A stretch of DNA of 8,193 bases from Bacteroidales bacterium (GTDB lineage: Bacteria; Bacteroidota; Bacteroidia; Bacteroidales; JAADGE01). The translations under genes and the position numbers were made by a program. Positions 1 to 6,538 of the stretch are shown here, piece by piece. Under the pieces are notes generated by a model. It was not told the DNA's origin. It worked only from the letters and a program-made list of their open reading frames with translations, and made no database searches. Position 1 is the stretch's first letter, and each line of letters begins with the position of its first letter. The stretch is from the NCBI GenBank assembly GCA_024762915.1, contig JANTGL010000112.1, positions 1 through 8,193 on the forward strand, in the 5' to 3' direction.

Positions 1-1761
1 AAGGTGACCGAATTTATCTTCGTATTTTGCACCGGCAAAAAGTTCTGTTCCGCTTAACATCGGTTGCATAAGAATTGCCCTTGTATCTTTTATTTTCATC
101 ATTCTGTTAAATTCCGATGTAAATTGTTCTTCGGATGTAACATTCAGAACTACACCGCCGACATCCGATTTATGAACCGGTCCGACAACTTTCATGACTA
201 AAGGAAAACCAACTTGTTTTGCTTTTTGTAATGCGTCCGACAAAGTTTCTGCCGTAAATTCTTTTGCTCTGTTGATACCGGCAGCATCCAGCAATTTTTG
301 AACTTTTTCGGGACTTAAATAACCGTTTTCGGATGTTTCAATGATATGCCGAATTGCTTTTTTATCAATTTCCGGTAAAATAACATTTTCGCTTTGAGGT
401 TTCGGGGTGTAATAAACTTTAGCCAAAGCATTTCCGAGCAGAACTTCTTCCGGAAAGAAAACGCGTTTTTTCTTAACAAATTCTTCTATTTCTTCTTTTG
501 CTTCGCTTAATGAAGGCAAAACAGGAAAGATCGGTTTTTTGCACGTTTTCATTTTTTCGTCAATCACATCATAAGCATCAAATACTCGGCTTAAACCGGG
601 AGTACCGAAAATAACTGCCATTGCATCAATCTCTTCAAATTCATTTTCACAATAGTCGATGATATCGGAAAGTTGCTCTGCTGTTCCTGTTGCCAGAAAA
701 TCTATCGGATTAGCAACAGACGAACCCGGAAATAATTTTTCAAGCAATTCATCGGCTTTTTTCCCTTCGATTTTAGGAATATTTAAGCCGCCTTTTTCAA
801 GCGCATCGGTAAGCATTACGGCAGGACCGCCGGCATGCGTGATAATGGCAATATTTTTACCTTTAAGTTCGGCTTGCATAAATACGGAAGCAACGGTTAT
901 GAGTTCTTGCCTTCCGTAGCAACGCACAATACCGGCTTTTTTAAAGAGTGCATCAACGGCAACATCACTGCTTGCCAATGCACCGGTGTGCGAAGATGCC
1001 GCACGACTTCCGGCTGAAGAGCTTCCGGCTTTTATGGCTGCTATTTTGCATCCTTTTCGAATTAAAGAACTTGCATGTTTTAAAAGTTTTTGCGGCTTAT
1101 CAATTTGTTCCAAATACAATAATTTAACTTTCGGGCTTTTGCCTTCTTCATAAGTTAAATCCATATATTCCAAAACTTCCTCAACACCTGTTTGCGCACT
1201 GTTTCCTACGGAATACAAACTTGCAAAACGCAAACCTGCCGGAATTCCTAATTCTGTAATGAAAACTGCCGTCGCACCGCTTCCCGAAATAAAATCTACG
1301 CCTTGCGGGTCTAATTCAGGAACGGGTGAAGTAAATACGCCGTGATAATTAGGTGTTAATACACCAACGCCGTTAGGTCCTATTAAAACACCGTTTACAC
1401 GATTAATTATATCAACAATTTTATGTTCAATTTCGGCACCTTCTTCACTTGTTTCACTGAAACCTGCCGACAGAATGATAAATGCTTTTGTATTTTTTTT
1501 ATTTGCCAGAATATGAACCGCATCAACACAAAATTTTGCAGGAATAGCCAATATGGCCAAATCCGTTTCCGGTAAATCATTTAAATCTTTGTAAGATTTA
1601 ACTCCTTGAACTTCATCTTGTTTCGGATTGGAAACATATAATTTTCCTTTGTAATTTCCTTTTATGATGTTGTATAAAACTTTTCCGCCCGGTTTATGAA
1701 TATCATCGGAACCGCCGACTGCGACAATGCTTTTCGGATTTAATAATTGTTGATTTATCAT
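1..1761 (-). CDS. ADP-forming acetate--CoA ligase (acyl-CoA synthetase, NDP-forming), alpha-beta fusion, 3' end outside window
   Basis: Not a complete gene here: 587 codons read without a stop from ATG at 1761 to the window edge. Fused family members are usually about 690-710 residues, so roughly 110 C-terminal residues are missing. By family it makes acetate (or another acid) and ATP from acyl-CoA, ADP and phosphate in the cytoplasm. Seen: an N-terminal CoA-binding Rossmann domain (about 1-135; starts MINQQLLNPKSIVAVGGS, later GPNGVGV near 128); a succinyl-CoA-ligase-like domain with the phospho-histidine motif SSHTGALASSD, H258; a second flavodoxin-like domain beginning IITHAGGPAVM near 304; and the start of an ATP-grasp domain from about 470 with VMKVVGPVHKSDVGGV (K524, H530). 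The usual GPNC cysteine is Gly here. The gene is separated from its upstream neighbour by a terminator hairpin and has its own -7 box, so it is probably transcribed alone. Substrate (acetyl-CoA or branched or aryl acyl-CoA) cannot be read from this sequence. Confidence 0.93.
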   Translation of the reverse strand, partial: MINQQLLNPKSIVAVGGSDDIHKPGGKVLYNIIKGNYKGKLYVSNPKQDEVQGVKSYKDLNDLPETDLAILAIPAKFCVDAVHILANKKNTKAFIILSAGFSETSEEGAEIEHKIVDIINRVNGVLIGPNGVGVLTPNYHGVFTSPVPELDPQGVDFISGSGATAVFITELGIPAGLRFASLYSVGNSAQTGVEEVLEYMDLTYEEGKSPKVKLLYLEQIDKPQKLLKHASSLIRKGCKIAAIKAGSSSAGSRAASSHTGALASSDVAVDALFKKAGIVRCYGRQELITVASVFMQAELKGKNIAIITHAGGPAVMLTDALEKGGLNIPKIEGKKADELLEKLFPGSSVANPIDFLATGTAEQLSDIIDYCENEFEEIDAMAVIFGTPGLSRVFDAYDVIDEKMKTCKKPIFPVLPSLSEAKEEIEEFVKKKRVFFPEEVLLGNALAKVYYTPKPQSENVILPEIDKKAIRHIIETSENGYLSPEKVQKLLDAAGINRAKEFTAETLSDALQKAKQVGFPLVMKVVGPVHKSDVGGVVLNVTSEEQFTSEFNRMMKIKDTRAILMQPMLSGTELFAGAKYEDKFGHL

Positions 1762-1792
1762 GTCAAGTTTGTTTTACTTTTAGAATATTCAA

Positions 1793-1800
1793 CAAAAGTA
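1793..1800 (-). promoter_or_regulatory. Putative -7 promoter box of the acetate--CoA ligase gene
   Basis: On the minus strand the bases read TACTTTTG, an exact match to the Bacteroidota -7 consensus TAnnTTTG. The box ends 31 bases before the ATG at 1761, giving an inferred leader of about 25 nt. No good TTG/TTTG -33 element is seen at the right distance; the closest is TTCCG (plus positions 1819-1823), which lies in the arm of an inverted repeat. No strong Shine-Dalgarno site precedes the start, as is usual in this phylum. Confidence 0.45.
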
Positions 1801-1815
1801 TAATTTTATATTTAA

Positions 1816-1907
1816 GTTCGGAATGACATAAAACATATTTATGAGAATTCTGCATTCTAAAAACAAAAGGGACTTTAAAAAGCCCCTTTTTGTCTGTCAT
1901 ACTGAAC
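1816..1907. repeat. Imperfect inverted repeat (13 bp arms) framing the terminator hairpin; possible small palindromic or MITE-like element
   Basis: Left arm 1816-1828 (GTTCGGAATGACA) and right arm 1895-1907 (TGTCATACTGAAC) are inverted copies matching at 11 of 13 positions; one mismatch would be a G-U pair in RNA. Between them lies the hairpin at 1865-1890. The word TGTCATnCnGAAC resembles dispersed intergenic repeats that I recall from Bacteroidota genomes; that link is from memory and not tested. No ORF, transposase or target-site duplication is seen. Confidence 0.5.
1865..1891 (-). terminator. Rho-independent terminator hairpin, possibly bidirectional
   Basis: AAAAGGG at 1865-1871 pairs with CCCTTTT at 1884-1890. 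After one A-C mismatch the stem continues CTT with AAG, leaving a loop of four bases. Leftward transcripts from the protease gene (stop at 1932) meet this hairpin 41 bp after the stop and then an RNA run of UUUUGUUUUU. Rightward transcripts would also have a U run, but no plus-strand gene ends nearby, so its main role is probably ending the protease transcript before the ligase promoter. Confidence 0.75.
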
Positions 1908-1917
1908 ATGTTTCAGT
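1901..1917. repeat. Short palindrome ACTGAA-N5-TTCAGT
   Basis: Six-base arms ACTGAA (1901-1906) and TTCAGT (1912-1917) are perfect inverted copies around CATGT. It overlaps the right arm of the larger inverted repeat (1895-1907) and lies 14 bp beyond the protease stop codon. It could be part of a dispersed palindromic repeat, or the base of a second weak hairpin stabilising the transcript end. No U run follows directly in the leftward direction. Confidence 0.45.
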
Positions 1918-1931
1918 TTCTTTTTATATAA

Positions 1932-3590
1932 CTAATTATTAGTTTTTCGATGTCCCGTATTATTTGATTTATCATACATGGCAGCTTTTCTTTGAATATC
2001 GCCCGAAGCTAATCTATAATTAATCAACTGTCTGATTTCTTTAGTGCTGTATGTATTAATATGTTGTTGATTTCTAACAGTTTGTCTCGGAGAAGAATCA
2101 CCGATTTGCGGATTTAAGTTCTTTTCAAAACTTTTTGCCGGAGTTTCTTGCATGACACCATTTTGAAATGTTATTGGACCACCCTGTGAATCCGTTAAAT
2201 AAAAGTAGTTATTTGATTCATCATATTCACTGATTACATCATATCCGTCAACAATAATAACCAAATAATAATCTCCTGAGATTGAAGGCATTGTATACGG
2301 CCAGGAAAAACGAGCGTCTGTTCCGCCGTAAAGTGCTTCTGCAACACTTTGTCCGGCAGGAATATCAATGTGATTCCACCAATTTTGATCACCGTCCGCT
2401 TCGGGATAACCGTCTAAATTACCGTCATCTCCGGGATTGCCGTAATCATTTGTATAATAATCAAACAGCATAATACCGTAATCATTGGCATTATTTGCAT
2501 TGTAATAGATATAAAGAATATTCCAATCATCAGAAGCAGGAATATTATCAGTTCCTGAATTAAATGCATTGTATTTAGCAACACGTGCACGCGGGTCGGT
2601 GTTGCCGGGATCATTTACATCATCATGATAATCATAAAGTTCCCAAGCCATTAAATCAGTTCCGGAATTCGGATCATCAACTTGATTATCATCGTTTCCG
2701 TCAGGATTTGAAAATTTATTAGTAGCGGCAAAAGCACAAAATGCAAAATCACCGCTTACAAAAAAGTCGTAATCAACCCAAATATATCCGGCATTTCCCC
2801 ATCCGGTTCCCCAAGTATTTACAACTTTAAATGCACCGTTATTTCCTTTGCTGTCATCATAACCGCAAAGAGTCATGGCATGATAAGCATGTTGTCCTTG
2901 ATAGGTATCGGTATCATCATACAATACATCGGATGAGTTCCATGCCATAAAATTTTCACCGAGTTTTGCCCCGAATGTTAATGCTCTGTTTTGAGCCAAA
3001 TATTGTTTTAATGTTTCAATTTCAACGTTTACCTGTCGATAACTCTCTATTTTATAATTGGCTGCATTTGTATTTTCTGTATTTGAAGGCGAACTTGAAC
3101 AGTCACCGAGATTTGTATAGGGTGTAGTTGCCATATTTGCAACACCGTCTGAAATCATTACATCATAAGCCGGTTCAAAACCGGTACCGTTACAATCAGC
3201 ACCTTTTTGCGAACTCGGAATAGACCAAAATAAATATTTCGGACTAAACATTTGACTGCTGTTAAATGTTGTACGGTGATTATCGTCCCAAGCTTCCAAA
3301 AACGATTTGTGATTATAACCGGTTGCCCAAGCTACACATGTTCCGTATGAACCCTGATCGCCTATTGGCGGAAAATGTGCAGATAAATCAACCGAACTCG
3401 GAAGTTGTCCGGAACCGAGATAAATATCATTCTCAATAGCCGTCGTATCATCTCCTAAAGCACCACCCAAACCAAACCAACCGAGACCTTCCAACAGATT
3501 ATTTTGATTATTGGGGTCACAACTCGGAAAAACGGTAAAAATACCGATGATGAAACTTACAATAAGAATCCTGTTAATAATTTTTTTCAT
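1932..3590 (-). CDS. C1 (papain-family) cysteine peptidase lipoprotein with C-terminal CARDB-like domain
   Basis: A 552-residue exported protein, probably an envelope-anchored protease acting on peptides or proteins outside the cytoplasm. The start has MKK, a hydrophobic stretch (7-21) and FPSC with lipidation cysteine C24; the -3 residue is Phe rather than Leu, so the lipobox is slightly unusual. The papain-type domain spans about 62-290: oxyanion Gln Q79 and nucleophile C85 in IGDQGSYGTCVAWAT, H237 in HAYHAMTLCGYDD, and N258 in VVNTWGTGWG. All four catalytic residues are present, so it should be active. There is no clear inhibitory propeptide: only about 38 residues lie between C24 and the domain. 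An Asp/Asn-rich linker (about 294-310) leads to a CARDB-like beta-sandwich (about 312-468), ending in the typical VDGYDVISEYDESNN. Residues 480-552 form a basic, polar tail; no type IX secretion C-terminal domain is recognised. It follows the pentapeptide lipoprotein gene by 73 bp and is closed by the hairpin at 1865-1891. Substrate unknown. Confidence 0.9.
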   Translation of the reverse strand: MKKIINRILIVSFIIGIFTVFPSCDPNNQNNLLEGLGWFGLGGALGDDTTAIENDIYLGSGQLPSSVDLSAHFPPIGDQGSYGTCVAWATGYNHKSFLEAWDDNHRTTFNSSQMFSPKYLFWSIPSSQKGADCNGTGFEPAYDVMISDGVANMATTPYTNLGDCSSSPSNTENTNAANYKIESYRQVNVEIETLKQYLAQNRALTFGAKLGENFMAWNSSDVLYDDTDTYQGQHAYHAMTLCGYDDSKGNNGAFKVVNTWGTGWGNAGYIWVDYDFFVSGDFAFCAFAATNKFSNPDGNDDNQVDDPNSGTDLMAWELYDYHDDVNDPGNTDPRARVAKYNAFNSGTDNIPASDDWNILYIYYNANNANDYGIMLFDYYTNDYGNPGDDGNLDGYPEADGDQNWWNHIDIPAGQSVAEALYGGTDARFSWPYTMPSISGDYYLVIIVDGYDVISEYDESNNYFYLTDSQGGPITFQNGVMQETPAKSFEKNLNPQIGDSSPRQTVRNQQHINTYSTKEIRQLINYRLASGDIQRKAAMYDKSNNTGHRKTNN

Positions 3591-3623
3591 AATATCGAGG
3601 TTTAAATTTAATAAATAAGGTTA

Positions 3624-3631
3624 TAAAGATA
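3624..3631 (-). promoter_or_regulatory. Weak candidate -7 box before the C1 peptidase gene
   Basis: Minus-strand bases read TATCTTTA, one base off the TAnnTTTG consensus, 33 bases before the ATG at 3590. No -33 element is recognisable and the region is AT-rich, so this could be chance. The 73 bp gap contains no terminator hairpin, so read-through from the pentapeptide lipoprotein gene is equally possible. Confidence 0.25.
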
Positions 3632-3663
3632 TAACTTTTTTCTGTATTCATACTTTAGGGTTT

Positions 3664-4614
3664 TTATTTTTTTGATAAAATAACAATCCCGTCAAAAATA
3701 TAATCGCTTTCTTCAGATGCTTTCACATTAAAATTATTCGGATCAGAAACATAAAATATACTGTTTTCAAAGGTTAAAATTCCGCTTATTTCAGCATCGG
3801 AAAACTTTGTTTCAGAGAAAAATAAACAATTTTTAAATTCTGAAATCATATTAAATTTACTTTTAATAAATTCGGTTCTTCCTCTGAAAATTGAAGTGTT
3901 AAATTGAGCGATTTTATAAAATTCCGAATAATTAAAAAAAACATCGTCAAAAAACTTAACTTTTGTAAAATTCGCAGTTTTATTGAATACGGCAGCATTA
4001 AAAATTACCGGATTATCAAATTTTGACAATTGGAATAACACATGATTATCAAAAACAGCATCCGAAAAATTACAATTTCCGTTTATATGCATCATATTAA
4101 ATTTCGCTTCTTCGATAAAATGCGTTTTATTAAAATACATCCCTTGCAAACCGACAAATACCGATTTAAAACTGACAAATTTTTGAAACATTGAATTCGA
4201 AAAATTTACAAGTCCTTTAAAATCAGAAGCACTAAAATTAACGGTATCCTGAAACGTGCAATTTATAAAACTGACACTTTTGTTGAAATTTGTTACGATT
4301 TTGAAATCTTTATTGTAATTTACGGCTAAAACCGTTCCTTTAAATGTACAATCATAAAAAATAACAGCAGAATTAACATAATGTTTAACTAAATTTCCGG
4401 TTATCAAACTTGCCTCATTCGATTGAGTAAAATCAATATCACCCATAATCGTCGCATTTTTATAGGTAAGATCTTCTCCCTTTTTAATTTTTATATTTAT
4501 TTCGGAAGCATTGATAATTTTTGTTCGAGAATCCGGAATTTCTGTTTGAAGGTCATTATTACATGAAATGAAAAATATAATAATAATCGGAAAAATGTAT
4601 TTAATATTAGTCAT
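3664..4614 (-). CDS. Pentapeptide-repeat-like lipoprotein with 11-residue (5+6) repeat period
   Basis: A 316-residue protein of unknown function. The N-terminus is a short lipoprotein signal: hydrophobic residues 7-17, then FISC with lipidation cysteine C18 followed by NND. Residues 48-62 (DLTYKNATIMGDIDF) resemble the cap that often precedes pentapeptide repeats. The repeats run from about F86, and regularly from F116, to F287. Phenylalanine recurs alternately every 5 and 6 residues with a small residue (A/S/C/V/T) two positions before most of them, in the form xxFxx[SAC]xFxxx. About fourteen units are seen; only the stretch F149-F161 breaks the spacing. This is the pentapeptide rule with one residue added to every second repeat, as in the degenerate Pentapeptide_3-type (PF13576) class, and predicts a right-handed beta-helix. 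The start overlaps the aldolase stop by 8 bp (ATGACTAA), so translation is probably coupled. By the signal it should face the periplasm or surface; ligand unknown. Confidence 0.85.
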   Translation of the reverse strand: MTNIKYIFPIIIIFFISCNNDLQTEIPDSRTKIINASEINIKIKKGEDLTYKNATIMGDIDFTQSNEASLITGNLVKHYVNSAVIFYDCTFKGTVLAVNYNKDFKIVTNFNKSVSFINCTFQDTVNFSASDFKGLVNFSNSMFQKFVSFKSVFVGLQGMYFNKTHFIEEAKFNMMHINGNCNFSDAVFDNHVLFQLSKFDNPVIFNAAVFNKTANFTKVKFFDDVFFNYSEFYKIAQFNTSIFRGRTEFIKSKFNMISEFKNCLFFSETKFSDAEISGILTFENSIFYVSDPNNFNVKASEESDYIFDGIVILSKK

Positions 4615-5212
4615 TATTAATTGATTTACAATTATTTAAATAATTAATCGTTAAATTAACGGCTGCTTGCATCGTTTTACCTAAAGAGATAAAACCGTGA
4701 TTTTTTAGTATAATAAAATTGTCTGTAGATAAAAATTTCAATGCTTCTCTTGCAATTTCAATCGTCCCGTACTCCGGTTCTTTTTTCGTAACCGGAATTT
4801 TCAATTGATCGGCAAATTTCAAAAGTTCCGGTGAATGTCCGTGAAAAACGGCATTTATTTCCGGTTTATTTTTATAAATTAGATAATGCATAATTGATTC
4901 TGAAGACGGTTCTTCAGAACCTTTTCCGATAATTAAATTTTCATTTTCATCATACGATATGATTTCCGTAAAATCAGAATCAGGCATATTTTCTCTTAAT
5001 GCAGTATGACTTGCCGTTATAATGAAATTAATTGCGCCGGGTTTAATTCGAAAGCTTAAATTTCCGGAAGATCCGCCGGGATAGGGCGGAGCCAGATTTT
5101 TTTCATTAAAAAAAGCACATCGACTTTTTAATTCCGACAATAATTCGGATTTTTCAATCGTTTTACCGAAACTTTTATAGTTAAATTTTATGCCGGAATA
5201 AATTTCTGCCAT
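4607..5212 (-). CDS. Class II aldolase/adducin family protein
   Basis: A 201-residue cytoplasmic, presumably metal-dependent enzyme of the class II aldolase/adducin fold (fuculose-phosphate aldolase, ribulose-phosphate epimerase and MtnB-like dehydratase relatives). Seen: a phosphate-binding-type GGSSGNLSFR motif (46-55), FIITASHTALR (63-73), catalytic Glu E105 in EPSSESIMHYLIY, the metal pair H124 and H126 in AVFHGHS, and the third metal ligand H172 in KNHGFISLG. The E105-to-H124 spacing of 19 equals the E73-H92 spacing of fuculose-1-phosphate aldolase. The H126-to-H172 gap (46) is shorter than the 61 in that enzyme, so the protein is a compact family member and its substrate cannot be named. 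No sugar kinase, isomerase or transporter gene is nearby. It is first in a leftward group and divergent from the Bat genes, 83 bp away. It has no signal peptide, unlike the lipoprotein gene it overlaps. Confidence 0.88.
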   Translation of the reverse strand: MAEIYSGIKFNYKSFGKTIEKSELLSELKSRCAFFNEKNLAPPYPGGSSGNLSFRIKPGAINFIITASHTALRENMPDSDFTEIISYDENENLIIGKGSEEPSSESIMHYLIYKNKPEINAVFHGHSPELLKFADQLKIPVTKKEPEYGTIEIAREALKFLSTDNFIILKNHGFISLGKTMQAAVNLTINYLNNCKSINND

Positions 5213-5245
5213 ATTTGAATAAAAAACGTATAAAATTAATGATTA

Positions 5246-5279
5246 TTTGATAATTTTTGAATGATTGTTTTTAATTTTG
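5246..5279 (+). promoter_or_regulatory. Putative promoter of the Bat operon (-33 TTTG, -7 TAATTTTG)
   Basis: TAATTTTG at 5272-5279 matches the Bacteroidota -7 consensus TAnnTTTG exactly. A TTTG at 5246-5249 lies 22 bases upstream, slightly longer than the usual gap of about 19-21. Transcription would begin near 5285, leaving a very short leader before the ATG at 5296. The 83 bp divergent gap also has to drive the aldolase gene leftwards, but only a poor TACGTTTT (plus 5223-5230) is seen for that strand. Confidence 0.5.
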
Positions 5280-5295
5280 ACAAAATTTTTGAAAG

Positions 5296-6261
5296 ATGAT
5301 TAACAAATTTGCAGGATTAATCGTGTTATTATTCTTATTTCAAATAAGTTACTCGCAAAGAGCACATTTAAGTAAAAAAGAAATTACCGTAGGCGATCAA
5401 ATTACTTTGACCCTTGAAATTCCTGAAAACTCAGGTAAAAACATTGAATTTCCCGTTTTTGATAAAACTATAATTCCGGGTATTGAAATCGTAAACCAAT
5501 CTGATATTCAGAGGAATAAAAAAGAGAACTTATTAAAGCAAACTTTTACGATAACGGCTTTTGACGATTCTTTGTTCTTAATAAGAGGGTTCAATTTTAT
5601 TGTTGACGGTGATACGCTTAAAACAAATCCCTTGCAACTAAAAGTGCATTATTTCAAACCGGATTCTGCGTTTATCAGCAAAATCGACACGACACAACAA
5701 CTGAAAATTGCCGATATTAAAGCACCGATTGATGCCCCGATGACCTTTAAAGAATTTATGCAACGCTTCGGTTGGTATATTTTAATTGTTTTGCTGATCG
5801 GAATTCTTGCATACATTATTATAAGGTATATCAAAAAGCGAAAATCAGAAAATAAACCTCTTTTTGTTAAAGAAAAACCGAAAATTCCGGCTCATATTAT
5901 TGCAATTGAACGCATTGAACAATTAAAAAAGAAAGAGTTGCATAAAAAAGAAGATTTAAAACCGTTTTATACCGAATTGAGTATAATTATCAGAATGTAT
6001 GTTGAAGAACGTTTTCATATTCCGGCTTTAGAGCAAATAACTTCTGAAATTATCAATGATTTTGACAAGACAGAATACGGAAATGAAGCATTAAAAATGA
6101 AATTACGAGAACTTTTATCATTGGCTGATACGGTTAAATTTGCTAAAAACAAACCTGCTGAGCACGAAAACGAAATTATGTACGAATATGCCCTTTCTTT
6201 TGTGAATAAAACGAAAAAAGAAGAAAATCAGGAAGAACAAGACAAAAATGAAGAATTATAA
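5296..6261 (+). CDS. BatD/DUF4381-like membrane protein, first gene of the Bat operon
   Basis: A 321-residue protein with a cleavable signal peptide (hydrophobic 5-18; likely cut after S20 in ISYS-QRA) and an exported beta-rich N-terminal domain, about 21-120. That domain begins with HLSKKEITVGDQITLTLEI, like the Ig-like repeats of BatD. A single transmembrane helix (about 158-178, GWYILIVLLIGILAYIIIRY) is followed by a basic stop-transfer stretch. The cytoplasmic helical tail has FYTELSIIIRMYVEERFHIPALEQITSEII (split over 224-253) and KFAKNKPAEHENE, which resemble the C-terminal part of DUF4381 proteins encoded beside batA. The very end is Lys/Glu-rich. In Bacteroidota this gene normally sits between DUF58 and batA; here batA follows after a long 277 bp gap and the promoter-like site lies just upstream. 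It probably joins BatA/BatB in a membrane complex working with a MoxR ATPase. The exact molecular role is unknown. Confidence 0.82.
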   Translation: MINKFAGLIVLLFLFQISYSQRAHLSKKEITVGDQITLTLEIPENSGKNIEFPVFDKTIIPGIEIVNQSDIQRNKKENLLKQTFTITAFDDSLFLIRGFNFIVDGDTLKTNPLQLKVHYFKPDSAFISKIDTTQQLKIADIKAPIDAPMTFKEFMQRFGWYILIVLLIGILAYIIIRYIKKRKSENKPLFVKEKPKIPAHIIAIERIEQLKKKELHKKEDLKPFYTELSIIIRMYVEERFHIPALEQITSEIINDFDKTEYGNEALKMKLRELLSLADTVKFAKNKPAEHENEIMYEYALSFVNKTKKEENQEEQDKNEEL

Positions 6262-6345
6262 AATATGAATTAATAATTAAAAACCGGAAGTTTAATAACA
6301 ACAGAATAATAATTGATTTTAATTAAAGATTATGAAAAGATTTCA

Positions 6346-6452
6346 GAATATTGATTAACGAATAACGATTTTTGAAGTGAAAAAATCATATTTTTACAAA
6401 AATTAAAATCTTCCGTGAAACTTCATAATTCTTAAATCGTTAATCGGTATTC
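6346..6452. repeat. Long-range inverted repeat in the gap before batA
   Basis: In the 277 bp gap 6262-6538 no gene is seen. Bases 6346-6361 (GAATATTGATTAACGA) can pair with 6437-6452 (TCGTTAATCGGTATTC) over 16 positions, 14 Watson-Crick and two G-U. Nested inside, TGAAGT (6373-6378) pairs with ACTTCA (6420-6425). The two sides look like opposite copies of one degenerate word set (GAATAT, CGATTAACGA, GAAGT). It could fold in the operon mRNA, or be a worn intergenic repeat. There is no U run, so it is not a standard terminator. Confidence 0.55.
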
Positions 6453-6484
6453 GATATTCAAAAAATATTGATATTCAAAAAATA
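6453..6484 (+). repeat. Two direct copies of a 15 bp unit, period 17
   Basis: GATATTCAAAAAATA occurs at 6453-6467 and again, identical, at 6470-6484, separated by two bases. It abuts the right arm of the inverted repeat ending at 6452. It lies 55-86 bases before the batA start and carries no recognisable promoter. Confidence 0.7.
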
Positions 6485-6538
6485 AGAATAGTAACTGAAC
6501 AGCAGAATTTCAATTAAAAATTTGACAATAATAAAGTT

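Noticed and set aside
659..1017. Two overlapping plus-strand open frames of 86 and 60 codons
   Set aside because: They lie wholly antisense to the ligase gene, whose frame encodes clear conserved motifs over the same bases; they match no recognisable family.
2282..2614. Short open frames on both strands inside the protease gene
   Set aside because: They are in other frames of the CARDB-like coding region; the low-complexity Asp/Asn codons create long frames by chance.
3591..3663. Possible terminator between the pentapeptide lipoprotein and the protease gene
   Set aside because: No GC-containing stem followed by a U run is present on the minus strand.
5223..5230. TACGTTTT on the minus strand as a promoter for the aldolase gene
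   Set aside because: It lacks the final G of TAnnTTTG and no TTG or TTTG lies at the right distance upstream; too weak to annotate.
5649..5834. 61-codon minus-strand frame with a hydrophobic stretch
   Set aside because: It is antisense to the transmembrane segment of the DUF4381-like gene, and its hydrophobicity is a by-product of that.
6315..6410. Ten-base inverted match GATTTTAATT (6315-6324) with AATTAAAATC (6401-6410)
   Set aside because: It would cross the better 6346-6452 stem and consists almost only of A and T, so chance is likely.
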